DNA from: Scilla litardierei
Lineage: Eukaryota; Streptophyta; Magnoliopsida; Asparagales; Asparagaceae
Direction of reading: 5' to 3'
Assembly: GCA_030789695.1 (NCBI GenBank)
Contig: CM061139.1
Span: 104,382,837-104,446,836, forward strand
Length of the DNA stretch: 64,000 nt
Shown here one piece after another: positions 45,944 to 55,421 of this stretch (the stretch's first letter is position 1; each line of letters begins with the position of its first letter). Position numbers and translations under genes: made by a program. The notes beneath the pieces were generated by a model. It had not been told where the DNA came from. It did not search any database and worked only from the letters and a program-made list of their open reading frames with translations.

Positions 45944-45955
45944 GAAAACTACTTC

Positions 45956-46410
45956 ACCCGATCGGTTAAAGTATCAACCGATCCGATGAGCTGTTGCGAT
46001 CTTCGGTAGCGGTCTTCAGAAACTTCACCCGGTCAGGCAACACGATCGGTTGGCGAAAGCTGCTCGTCGTTTGGATCTTGCGCTCATCAGGTGAACCGAT
46101 CGGTTGATAACTCAACCAATCAGTTGGAATTGTCACCCAAAAGACAGAGAGTTGCGACGTTTTGGCACGGTCAACTGGCCATCGTATGAGCTCTCCGGGT
46201 CGTGACTTGGGGGAAATGGCTACAGCTGAACCGATCAGGTGAAGATCACCCGATCGGTTGGAATTCAGCTTCAATTTCCAGAGAAGTCCGTTGGGATGAA
46301 CCGGTCGGCGAACCGGTCGCTTGATGCTCAAATTGCTTCAGCTGCTGTCCGGGTCGTGCACGCGTGCATCACCCGATCGGTTGGATGTGTCCAACCGATC
46401 GGGTGGGGAT
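45956..46410. repeat. AACCGATCGGTT palindrome array in F left LTR
   Basis: Perfect AACCGATCGGTT at 46094-46105. Other copies (CACCCGATCGGTT, CAACCGATCGGG, AACCGGTCGGC, ACCGATCCGATG) lie near 45957, 45975, 46041, 46230, 46247, 46298, 46371 and 46393. The array begins about 13 bp upstream of the TATA box in element sense. Confidence 0.9.
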
Positions 46411-46651
46411 GAAAGATGGCGATCTTCGTCGTTTGACCCCCTGGATCACGCATGACTCCTCCCGTTGCTCCGGGGACTTATGATATTGTCGTTATGTGTC
46501 CCCTACGCTGGCAAACTCCTGCAAACACGCAAAAACACAGAGAAGTGAAAGAAAACTAGAAAATACGATAAAACGGATACGAGACGGTGGAAAATAACGG
46601 AAAAACACAAAAGAAGACATGCGTGACTATATGAAATATAAGCGCATGTCA

Positions 46652-46666
46652 AAATCCCCCAAGCTT
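46652..46666 (-). promoter_or_regulatory. Element F polypurine tract
   Basis: - strand AAGCTTGGGGGATTT, abutting the 3' LTR. Confidence 0.82.
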
Positions 46667-48296
46667 AACCCTTCCTCGTCGTCGAGGAAGATGAGTGAGA
46701 GTAGGAGCTCGGAGGGAGAAAATAGAGAGAAAGAGAGAAAAAGAGAACTCTAAATCCTAAATTGCCCGTCAGGGCCAACAAAATCAAAAACGCCACACCA
46801 AGCGAGCAAACGCTAAATCACAACACTAAACCAAAGAAAACGAGTCCATACAAGTGCCGTGGGCCCACGCGGTGAAGCGCGAGTGAGTGTGGTCGTGTGC
46901 TAGCAGACGGTGTCACTATCTACAATGTGCATTAAGCTCCATATACACAAATCCAAGAAAAGACCCAAATATCGATTCGATTTGAAATAAGTGGTGAATA
47001 TATAGCTCAAGCATGCATGAGAGGAAAGTGAGAATCGAAACGTATCATGTGTTAGGGACTCCACAGCTAGGGACTTGGACATCACCACACTATCTTCTAG
47101 ATAATAGCTAGAAATTCCCTATTCCAAGTGTTTTCGAAAGCGATGGGGGGTTGAGATGATGTGGAGTAGAACACTCGGTGCAAATTCTCGCCTTCCCTTT
47201 ATTCTCGGTAGGTAGGAAAATATTCACAGGCATTTTTTTTGGGTTTTGGATATATGTATTTTTTTGGATTTTTGGCTATACATATTTTTTTTCTTTCTGT
47301 TTCTTTTCTTTGGGTTTTTTTCTTTTCGGGTTTTTCTTTTCTCTTTTTTTGAATTTTTTGGATTTTGGGGTATATACACGTGTGTACTCTCCCAAGTGGG
47401 AGAACGGTACACGACGAGGGGATTTACACCAAGTACAATAAAACAGAAATCAGATTCTAAACACTTGGGCAAAGGAGATTTTTTTGCTAATCAGAGCATA
47501 GGCTAAATGGGTTATCCTAGTCCTAGTTGTGGAATCCCGACACATGCGAAATGAAGCATACGATATATATATATATTCATGCATACAGAAGCAGACAGGA
47601 GAAGTAAATACCGCATATTCAAATCGAAGCATGATAATCTAGGGGTCATTCCTGGACAGGTATATAAATCAAAATCACATAGTAGAAGCACACCAAACAG
47701 CTAAGCACGACACACGACTCACATAAAAGCAAGTGGACCCACGATGCATGAAATGCAAGAGGACTCGGCTTCCTAGGGTTAGTGAAAGTGGAAATCGAAG
47801 CCATGCTAGGTGTGTGTGTGATTTTGTGGCAATTCATCATAGGGGTCATCTCTAGGGGAAAGAGATAAGAAGAAGAAAAAGAAAAAGAAAAACACGATGA
47901 AATCGACTCAAAAACGAAGAAAAAGACACAAATGACACACTGAGTGTGACTCCCCCAAGCTGAAACTTGCATTGCCCTCAATGCAATAGAAGTAAATACG
48001 GGAGGGCAATGAAAATGGGGGAATACGCACCGACTCAAAAAGAAATGAAAAACAAGAAAAACACACATACGAAACTGAAAAATAAAGAAAATCATATCAC
48101 ACGACATATGAACAGAAAATAAAAGATAGGAAATCAAACCACACGACATATATAAACAAGCACACAAAAAGAAAATCACATGACAGCACACAGAAAAATT
48201 GACTTCCCTCAAACTAGACATGACAATGCTAATAATATAATATGATCATGAAAATGCAGAAATATGCAAGGGGAAGGTCAGAAAACAAAAATAAAA
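46667..48296 (-). other. Element F 3' untranslated region
   Basis: Between the ORF end and the polypurine tract. A second G-run AGCTTGGGGGAGT (47949-47961, - strand) matches the one in G at 54579-54592. A T/C-rich stretch at 47230-47370 gives spurious hydrophobic ORFs. Confidence 0.7.
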
Positions 48297-48749
48297 TCAA
48301 AAAGCAGGAGAGGAATAATCCTCGTCCTCCTCGGTGGAAGAAGTGGGGGATGCGGGGAAGTGGATGGGAGAGGTGACTGGTGTGCGATGAAGTGGAGAAA
48401 GGGGTCGAGGTGATGGATGGGTAGGTGCGGAGGAAGTGTGGACGATGGGTGGTGTGGAGGTGATGACGGTGAGTGGGAGTGAAATGGCGACCAGTGTGGT
48501 GGTGTAAGGTGGGGGTACGGGGGTAGGTGGTGGAGAGGATGGTGGGGGAAGTGAACGTGATCGCACCTGCAATTTCTTGCGGCACACGTATGGGGTGATG
48601 GAAGTGGATGGTGATGGATCTGTGGGGGCGGCGGCAGTGGATGGTGATGGATCTGTGGGGGCGGCAGCGGTGGTTGTGAGTGGAGGTGAAGTGGGGGGAA
48701 AGGATACGGTGGGTGTAGATGAAGTGGTGGGAATGGAAGTGGTGGTGGG
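48297..48749 (-). pseudogene. Element F Thr/Ser/Pro-rich ORF, C-terminal part
   Basis: The - strand frame runs from the G insertion point to a stop at 48297. It is rich in Thr, Ser and Pro (TAAAPTDPSPSTAAAPTDPS repeat), with a basic patch CRKKLQVRSRSL and an acidic end EEDEDYSSPAF. Athila elements carry a non-conserved ORF between integrase and 3' LTR, often called env-like; G has a comparable Ser/Thr/Pro-rich ORF at 53288-54049. The N-terminal part is lost to the G insertion and deletion. Function unknown. Confidence 0.6.
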
Positions 48750-49055
48750 TGATCGCTCCGTATTTTACACCCTTTTTCTGCATGTTTGCATGCCACTTTG
48801 ATCGCTCATATCGCGTTTTTCACGATTTTTCGGCAATATTGTGATGATTTTCACGATTTCTTGTTTTTATCGTATTCCAGGAGATATGGAGCGATTCAGA
48901 GTGATTTTGAGATCAAGATGATTTGCACCCACTCCGGAGTGTCACCCGAGGCTCTTTTGAGGGTTATTCGGCGATGGAAGACGAGTGGAAGAAGAAGGAA
49001 CATCGTAGGAGCGACGAGGAAACGAAAAGACGAAGATTGGGCATCTGCAGCATCT

Positions 49056-49424
49056 CACTCGGCCGAGTGAACCACCCACTCAGTCGAGCAAGAAGACCAC
49101 TCGACCGACCAGACCGGACACGCATCAACAGAAGAAAATAGGCGTGCACTCGACCGAGTGACGGTAGTCTACTCGGCCGAGCATGGAAATCACCTCGCCC
49201 GAGTGGCATAAGAAAAGACACTTCAAAAACGGCTGACTTCCTGTAATTTTACAGGCTTTTGACGACTCCGACTCGGCTGAGCAAGAATTGCCCCTCGGCC
49301 GACTGAGTAAATCCACTCGGCCGAGTCACCCCCGAAGACAGACCCACGAAAAGTCCCGACTTACTGGAATTTTACAGGGTTTGTCACTCGGCTGAGTGAC
49401 ATTTGTCACTCGGCGGAGTGAGCC
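49056..49424 (+). repeat. CACTCGGCCGAGTG palindrome array in G LTR
   Basis: A perfect CACTCGGCCGAGTG at 49056-49069, CACTCGGCCGAGT at 49314, and about nine variants (CACTCGACCGAGTG, TACTCGGCCGAG, CACTCGGCTGAGTG, CACTCGGCGGAGTG). The array ends about 80 bp before the TATA-like box. Confidence 0.92.
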
Positions 49425-49504
49425 GCCCCGCCTGCTGCATAAACTGCGATTTTTGAGCTGCGCAGGGGCATTTTTGTCACGAATTTCTGGGCAATTTTGA
49501 GGGG

Positions 49505-49512
49505 TATTTAAA
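49505..49512 (+). promoter_or_regulatory. TATA-like box of element G LTR
   Basis: TATTTAAA in 'ggggtatttaaaccc', about 80 bp after the palindrome array. Confidence 0.5.
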
Positions 49513-49910
49513 CCCAGTTTTTGCCCTAGTTAGAGAGAACTTTTTGATACTTTTTGCAGCCTTTTAGAGAGCTTTTTAGTTAATTAGATTTAGGGTTTTT
49601 GAGAGATTGGAAAGGGGATTTTTGTTGGATGCTATTGGATTCTCATTGGTTTGTCTCCTTTCTTGTCAAAAACTCTATTTTTATTGAATATTTCTCTATT
49701 GCAATGAATTGTACTGAATTTTCTATTGAATTTCTTATGAATTGCATGATGATTAGTGAGTAGTTTTTATCGTCTTAGGGCATGGGGATGAACCCTATGA
49801 ACCCTATTTTCGAATTGTGATGAATTGGTGAAATTCTTGCTAGAATTGATTAGGGTTAGGTTGTGATCGATTTATTACGGATAGCTAGGGATTCATATCG
49901 ATTGGGATTT

Positions 49911-50190
49911 GCAAGAGATTGGGTCCCAATTGATAGGAAGCCCTAGAAATTCGATTTAGATTTACGATTGGAATTTTCTAGTATTGGTTTGCAAGAGATT
50001 GGACCAAGACTAGGGTTCTCAATCGTATCTCTATACAAATACCCGTTTAAAAGAGATTGGACGGGTAGAAACTATCTCAACCTAGGTCCTAGCTCGAGTT
50101 TGCACGAGAGTGGGCTCGAGATATGATTGGACGATGATGTCGTTCTTCACACTAGCGGCTTAGGTTAGGGTTTGCAAGAGATTGGGCCCT
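49911..50190 (+). repeat. Dispersed 'gcaagagattggg' repeat in G LTR
   Basis: Copies near 49911, 49991, 50051, 50091 and 50171 with varying flanks, spaced roughly 40-80 bp. Confidence 0.7.
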
Positions 50191-50567
50191 AACATAGGTT
50201 TGCTATAAACCGGCAATAGCGCGAGAGCGTGAGCTTGGTTCTACATTTAGTTGCGACTAGTTCACCTAAAATTCAAGTCTACCAATGATGTAACCTATGA
50301 ATCACAACGATGAGATACGGTTCGTAGCGGGGATTCCCTATCCCTAGGCGTTTTATTTCATTAATATTTCCATCGATATACGAACGATTGTGATAATTTT
50401 ACCCTAAATTATTCTCGACCATTTTGATAGCTAGGTGATTAGAAGAAGACACCGTCATTGTCCCTCCCTGAGTTCGATACCCGCTCGCCACTACGCGGTG
50501 CGCTTTCGGTAAGACTACGAGTCGCTCGTCCCGGTTGCGTGTGCACACCGGGCGACGATCAAGTTTT

Positions 50568-50585
50568 TGGCGCCGTTGCCGGGGA
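50568..50585 (+). promoter_or_regulatory. Element G primer-binding site
   Basis: TGGCGCCGTTGCCGGGGA, the tRNA-Asp-type primer site typical of Athila elements, six bases after the LTR. Confidence 0.93.
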
Positions 50586-50696
50586 GGTGACAGTGTTTTG
50601 TTCTATTTACTTAGTGTTTTCTTTTTCTTTTGTTACTTTTATCTTTTTACTCCTTAATCGTGCTAACATTTCCTTTGAAACTCTGTTTTCCCTTGC

Positions 50697-52928
50697 ATGT
50701 ACACGAGATCTACGGCGAACCCCGAGGAAATATTATTTGATCCGGAGATCGAGCATACCGTGAGGAGGATCAGAACCGAGAGAAGGCACGCTACGGAGGA
50801 CGGTTGTATGAACCGTGTGGAGACACCGAAGGAGCTAGCCGCACGAATGGCGAGGATTATATCTATTAGAGATAGGCTTCGGCCTAAGACTTTTTCCACC
50901 ACATCGTCCCTCGCCATGCCGGAACTAGCGGCGGACAAGAATTTTGAGCTAAAAACCGGATTGGTAGTATTGATGCAACAAGACCCGTTTCATGGGAATG
51001 CCCATAAGAATCCGCATTACCACATCCAACTTTTCTTGTCCAAGTGTGCCACTTTTCAAATGCCGGGCGTTTCCATTGATGCAATCCGACTGCGACTCTT
51101 CCCCTTCACACTTAAAGATAAAGCTTTATATTGGTTGAGAACGCAAGCGGAAGGGACATTCACCACTTGGGATGAGTTGGCGAGCGCCTTCGTTGACAAG
51201 TTTTACCCTCCTTCCAAGACGGTGAAGATACGGAGTGCTCTCATGTCCTTTAAGCAAGGACCGCAAGAAACCCTCTATGAAGCATGGGAGCGCTTCAAGG
51301 ACTTGCAACATCAATGCCCCCATTATAGTATAGAAGATTGGGAGCTTGTCCACAGTTTCTACAATGGACTCCAACCGGGCACGAAGCAAATTATTGACGC
51401 AACCGCCAATGGAGCCATACTATCAAAGACCCCGGATGAAGCTACGGCCTTGTTAGAGGAGATGGCCTTAAATAACCAACAATGGGGGGACGAGCGGGGA
51501 CATTCTTCATCCTCTTTGAAGCCCACTAGTATTTATGAGGCCAAGGCCGTGGTGGAGCTTTCAACCAAATTTTACTCTCTCCACAAGGTGGTGGAGAGAT
51601 TGGAGAAATATATCACCGACCCACATGGAGCACCCTTTACATCTACGCCGATAAGCAATATGAGCGATTGGCAAGACCAATCCCAAGCCATGTATGTAGG
51701 AGGGGACAATGGAGAAGGAGCCTTGGAGCAAGTACAATATGTCGCGAGGAACTCCGGATATTGGGCCAACCCGGCCGCTAAAAACCATCCGGGGTTTTCA
51801 TATGCAAACAATGATGGTGCTTTGAACCTGCCGCCACAACAACTTCCTCAAGCTCGGCCTCCACCACCACAACCTCAATATCAACCGAGGGGGCCACCGC
51901 AACAAAACTACCCGCCGAGGCAACAAGCGTGACTATATAGACCCCCCGGGTACAACCAAGGTTAGAGAGCTCCCAACCCACCTCAAGCCAAACCACGATC
52001 GGACCACGAAGCTAGTGTGGAGGAATTTATGGTGGAGCAATGGAAGATCAACGCTAGATTGACGGCGGGGCAAGAGTCACTAAGTATCGTCGTCGCTCAA
52101 CTTGCGGAGCAACTTGCGTTGCTCAATAAGAACGCCCAACAATTGTCGGCTCAACCCGAGCCCAATCCACGGAGCAACACCGGACACATCAATGCGGTGG
52201 TTGCGGTTACAACAAGGGGCGTGAAGGATACCACTCCCGCTATGACCCAAAGCAAGCAACCCGTGGTGGAAATTTTGGAACAAAAAGAGACGGCAATTGA
52301 AGAAGAGAGCCGGAAGGAGCCGATTGAAGGAGGAAATTCTAAAGTGGTGGAGCCACTTGATGAGCGCCACTACATGCCACTGGTGCCGTTTCCACAACGG
52401 CTAGCTAGAGCCAAGATGTATAAAAGGCTTGCCAAGTTCCAAGAATACTTGAGGGGAGTAAGCCTCAATATTCCTTTCTTAGATGCAATTATTGAGATCC
52501 TGTCTTACGCGAAGTTCTTGAAAGATTTGATTTCGGGAAAGAAAAGGAAGGAAAAAATCATGCTTGCGGAGCAAGGAACTTGGTTTACCCGGAAGGAGAA
52601 GGAGCCGTCGAAATTGAAGGATCCCGGGAGTTTCCGCATCCCTTGCACACTAGGAGGCGTCCCTTTGCAAAAAGCTCTAGTAGACTTGGGCGCTAGTGTG
52701 AGCCTTATGCCCCTTAGTATGTTCCGGAGATTGAACACGGGCACCGACTTGAAGCCGACCGGCATGAGGATTCAACTTGCGGACGGTCAGATTACTAGGC
52801 CGGTAGGGATCGCAGAGAATATTCCACTCCAAGTACCAGGAGGTATATGCTTGCCTTGTGATTTTGTCATAATGGACATCAAGGAAGAGGGCGACACTTC
52901 TCGCGGCACACATGCTGCCGCACACTAG
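50697..52928 (+). pseudogene. Element G gag and protease
   Basis: Starts at the ATG at 50697. The gag core is Athila-type (NFELKTGLVVLMQQDPFHG; IDAIRLRLFPFTLKDKALYW; ETLYEAWERFKDLQHQCP; SFYNGLQPGTKQIIDA), followed by a Pro/Gln-rich stretch. Two in-frame stops lie at 51930-51932 (TGA) and 51963-51965 (TAG), after which the same frame continues (EEFMVEQWKINARLTAG). Protease follows with ALVDLGASVSLMPLSMFRRL (Athila uses DLGA) and LADGQITRPVGIAENIPLQV. The frame ends just after VIMDIKEEGD, where polymerase sequence should follow but is deleted. Confidence 0.93.
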
Positions 52929-53287
52929 GCCGTGTACACGGGGATCCGCCCCCAAGCGGAGGCAGACCGATGACCCCGGTCCCTCTCACGCTAGGGAGGA
53001 CTCCCCTCCACCTAGCCCGCCACCTTCGCCACCACCTACACAGCCTATCCCAGCCGATCCCAGCCGTCGAGATCGACATCGCTAGTTGGTTTTTGGACCG
53101 CATCATCATTTCGGTGAGCACTCGCTCACCTATTTGTTGCGACAGTCTGATCACACTTCTAGCCCTTATGACCGGCGTGGACCTACCTGACGACTTGCGT
53201 CGAGCACCGGGCCCCACTGCACTTTCGATAGATGTTATGGCCCAGATGAAGATTCTTCGTCCCCACGGTCGCATGCACTGGGTGTGA
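52929..53287 (+). pseudogene. Element G post-pol ORF, N-terminal part
   Basis: After the deletion point, sequence encoding KRRQTDDPGPSHARED and a Ser/Pro-rich linker is seen in one frame. The frame from 52970 then gives DIASWFLDRIIISVSTRSP and LMTGVDLPDDLRRAPGP up to a TGA at 53285-53287. The next ORF continues in the same frame. It resembles the variable ORF located after integrase in Athila-type elements; its role is not established. Confidence 0.55.
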
Positions 53288-54049
53288 TTGCACGGTCCCT
53301 TTAGTGCTGACTATATGGTTCTTCCGAGCCTCGCTCGGACACACATAGGACCGGCCCACGGGGATTGGATTCCAGCGATGGATCTCCTTATCCCCGCTGC
53401 CTACGTACTTGAGGCTGAGGATGCTGAGCAGGCACGCCCTGCACCACCCGTTGACCCCGTGATCCCTCAGCCCGCACCTGCACTATCTGCACCTCCCGAC
53501 ACTTCTGTCCACACGTATATCAGTGTCAGGAGCACCTTAGCTGAGTCCACCACCACCACCACTGCTGAGCCTATATCCGTCGAGCCTATCACTTCTCTTA
53601 GCCCCGAGCGTCCCACCACCATTTTAGAGAGCAGCGAGACCTCCTTTACCGCCGTAGTGGCAGTCCTGACCTCACTTTTGTCCACGGCCACCCCGGCCAT
53701 TGGCCCTTCAGACCCCACTGTCGTTGTCTTCACCGAGAGTGTCATGACTTCTGTCCCCACTTCTGTGTCACTGACCTCTCCAGCTGCCTCGTCGCCCATT
53801 TTGCCTTCCACTTTTGCTGCTGCTGCTGCTCCGACCCAGCCTGCGTCACAGCGTCACACCGAGGCTGGACATCACTTACCGAGCACAGCACCCCTTCCCT
53901 ACTACCCTACTGGCCCCATCCTCTACGCTTCCCGCCAGAGACAGCCCCGCACCTCACCTGTTCGACCTGTGCGTCCATCCGCTCCAGCACCCCTTGACAC
54001 TCTACTTCAGAGCATTCGTGCTCTTGAGGGGGCTGTTAGTGGACTTTGA
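53288..54049 (+). pseudogene. Element G post-pol ORF, Ser/Thr/Pro-rich part
   Basis: A 253-residue stretch in frame with 52970-53287. It begins HGPFSADYMVLPSLARTHIG, then runs into a long low-complexity Ser/Thr/Pro/Ala region (STTTTTAEPISVEPITSLSP) and ends with a short heptad-like LLQSIRALEGAVSGL. No signal peptide or clear membrane segment is visible to me, so env function is not supported by sequence. A Pro/His-rich tail follows to about 54250. Confidence 0.6.
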
Positions 54050-54578
54050 GGAGACTTTAGGGATCTCTCTGCCACGGTCAGTTTTGTGCAGTCCCGCGTC
54101 GCCCTGCTTCCCGATATTTAGGCTTGCCTGAATCAGATACTTGCGCATCTGCCTCCACTACCCCCACCCACCCAGCAGTTACCCCGACCACCACCCCCGC
54201 CACCACCTCCGCCACAGGACGGTGATGGTGCAGCACCACCACCAGCTTAGGCACACCCTTGATGCCTCTGATATTTTTGTCGTTTTGCTGCCCGTTTGTT
54301 CCTGGGCCTGGTGATTGATTTTTGCCCCCTCATCCACGTATTATTATTTTCGTACCTTCCCGATCATATACTTTTGTATCTTTTTGGGAATGAGGGAGAG
54401 ACTATTTGGGGACACTCATATCTGCATCATCCTGATCTTTGCATGCATCACATTCATTCGCATTTTATTTTATTTTTCTTTTTCTTTCTTTTTCATCATG
54501 CATGCATCCTCACCCACCCCTCCCACTTCACGTCTCTCGGTGTGCCACACTTTGCACATTGAGGACACTGTGCACTTC
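54050..54578 (+). other. Element G 3' untranslated region
   Basis: Follows the post-pol ORF: a Pro-rich, frameshifted tail (54140-54250), then T/C-rich sequence. 'cattgaggacactgtgcac' before the G-run is characteristic of Athila 3' regions; F has a related sequence on the other strand near 47980. Confidence 0.7.
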
Positions 54579-54592
54579 AGCTTGGGGGAGTG
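54579..54592 (+). promoter_or_regulatory. Polypurine-type tract in element G
   Basis: AGCTTGGGGGAGTG. In F an equivalent tract occurs about 1.3 kb before the LTR-adjacent one, so this is probably an internal tract rather than the LTR-proximal one. Confidence 0.6.
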
Positions 54593-54852
54593 AGTTCTCA
54601 CACTTTTTCATTTTTGCCACCCTTTATTTTTGACTTCTCACGTTTTCTTTCCACTTTTGCCCTTATTTTCACCACTTTTTTGTTTTTATCATGCATCACG
54701 TTTTCTTTTCTTTTTTGAGTGTGTTGCATTGTATATAGTTCTATTTTCTTTTATCTTTATTTCTTTCATCTTTTGCTAGAGATGATTTTTCCGTGATGAT
54801 GATGATGTGGTGTTTGCTTATCTTTGTTTCTTTTATCTTTGTTTCTTTCATC

Positions 54853-55416
54853 AAGTGAACCGATCGGTTAATAACTCAACCGATCGGTTGGAATTGTCGC
54901 CCAAAAGACAGACAGTTGCAACGTTTTGGCACAGTCAGCTAACCGTCGGGTGAGCTCTCCGGGTCGTGACTTGGGGGAAACGGCTACAGATGAACCGATC
55001 GGATGAAGATCACCCGATCAGTTGGAATTCAGCTTCAATTTCTAGAGAAGTCCGTTGGGATGAACCAATCGGTGAACCGGTCGCTTGATGCTCACATTGC
55101 TTCAGCTGCTGTCCGGGTCGTGCACGCGTGCATCGCCCGATCGGTTGGCTGTGTCCAACCGATCGGGTGGGGGCTGAAAGATGGCGATCTTCATCGTTTG
55201 ACCCCATGGATCACGCGTGACTCCTCCTGTTGCTTCGGGGACTTATGATATCGTCGTTATGTGTCCCCTACGCTGGCAAACTCCTGCAAACACGCAAAAA
55301 CACGGAGAAGTGAAAGAAAACTAGAAAATACGAGAAAACTGATACGAGACGGCGGAAAATAATGGAAAAATACAAAAGAAGACGTGCGTGAATATATGAA
55401 ATATAAACGCACGTCA
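54853..55416 (-). repeat. Element F right LTR (its 5' LTR), truncated
   Basis: Matches 46087-46651. The first 1.1 kb, including the TATA box, is missing. It ends with GCACGTCA followed by the TSD TTTAT. It keeps AACCGATCGGTT copies at 54858-54869 and 54878-54889 and several variants to 55163. Confidence 0.9.
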
Positions 55417-55421
55417 TTTAT

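Larger units (their letters stand above)
44981..46651 (-). repeat. Element F left LTR (its 3' LTR)
   Basis: 1671 bp. Its segment 46087-46651 matches 54853-55416. It holds a TATA box (45933-45943, - strand) and the CCGATCGG array (45956-46410). Confidence 0.9.
48750..50561 (+). repeat. Element G 5' LTR
   Basis: 1812 bp, TGATCGCTCCG...GGCGACGATCA, bounded on the right by the primer site. It includes the palindrome array (49056-49424), a TATA-like box (49505-49512) and a stretch with repeated 'gcaagagattg(g)g' (49911-50190). Confidence 0.88.
48750..54852 (+). mobile_element. Element G: Athila-like Ty3/gypsy, internally and 3' deleted
   Basis: 5' LTR 48750-50561, Asp-tRNA primer site, gag and protease (50697-52928), then a downstream Ser/Thr/Pro-rich ORF and the AGCTTGGGGGAGTG tract (54579-54592). 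RT, RNase H and integrase are absent: the sequence passes from protease straight to the post-pol region near 52899. The 3' LTR is missing because of the deletion ending in F's right LTR. The end point 54852 is approximate. Confidence 0.88.
44981..55416 (-). mobile_element. Element F: Athila-like element, mostly deleted
   Basis: The left LTR (44981-46651, TGACGTCA...GCATGTCA) abuts a - strand polypurine tract, so the element is on the - strand. It keeps about 2.1 kb of its 3' internal region with a Thr/Ser/Pro-rich ORF end. Element G inserted there. The right LTR survives only from about 54853 to 55416, because a deletion joined G's 3' UTR to the LTR interior. TSD TTTAT. Confidence 0.88.

Noticed and set aside
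44981..46651. Element F read as a + strand element with 5' LTR on the left
   Set aside because: The sequence next to this LTR is a polypurine tract on the - strand, with no primer site; the ORF remnant is also on the - strand.
47178..47506. Hydrophobic, Phe-rich ORFs suggesting a membrane protein
   Set aside because: Produced by a T-rich stretch in the 3' UTR of F; no start context or homology.
53288..54049. Envelope gene in Athila G
   Set aside because: No signal peptide, membrane anchor or glycoprotein features visible; only a Ser/Thr/Pro-rich ORF can be stated.
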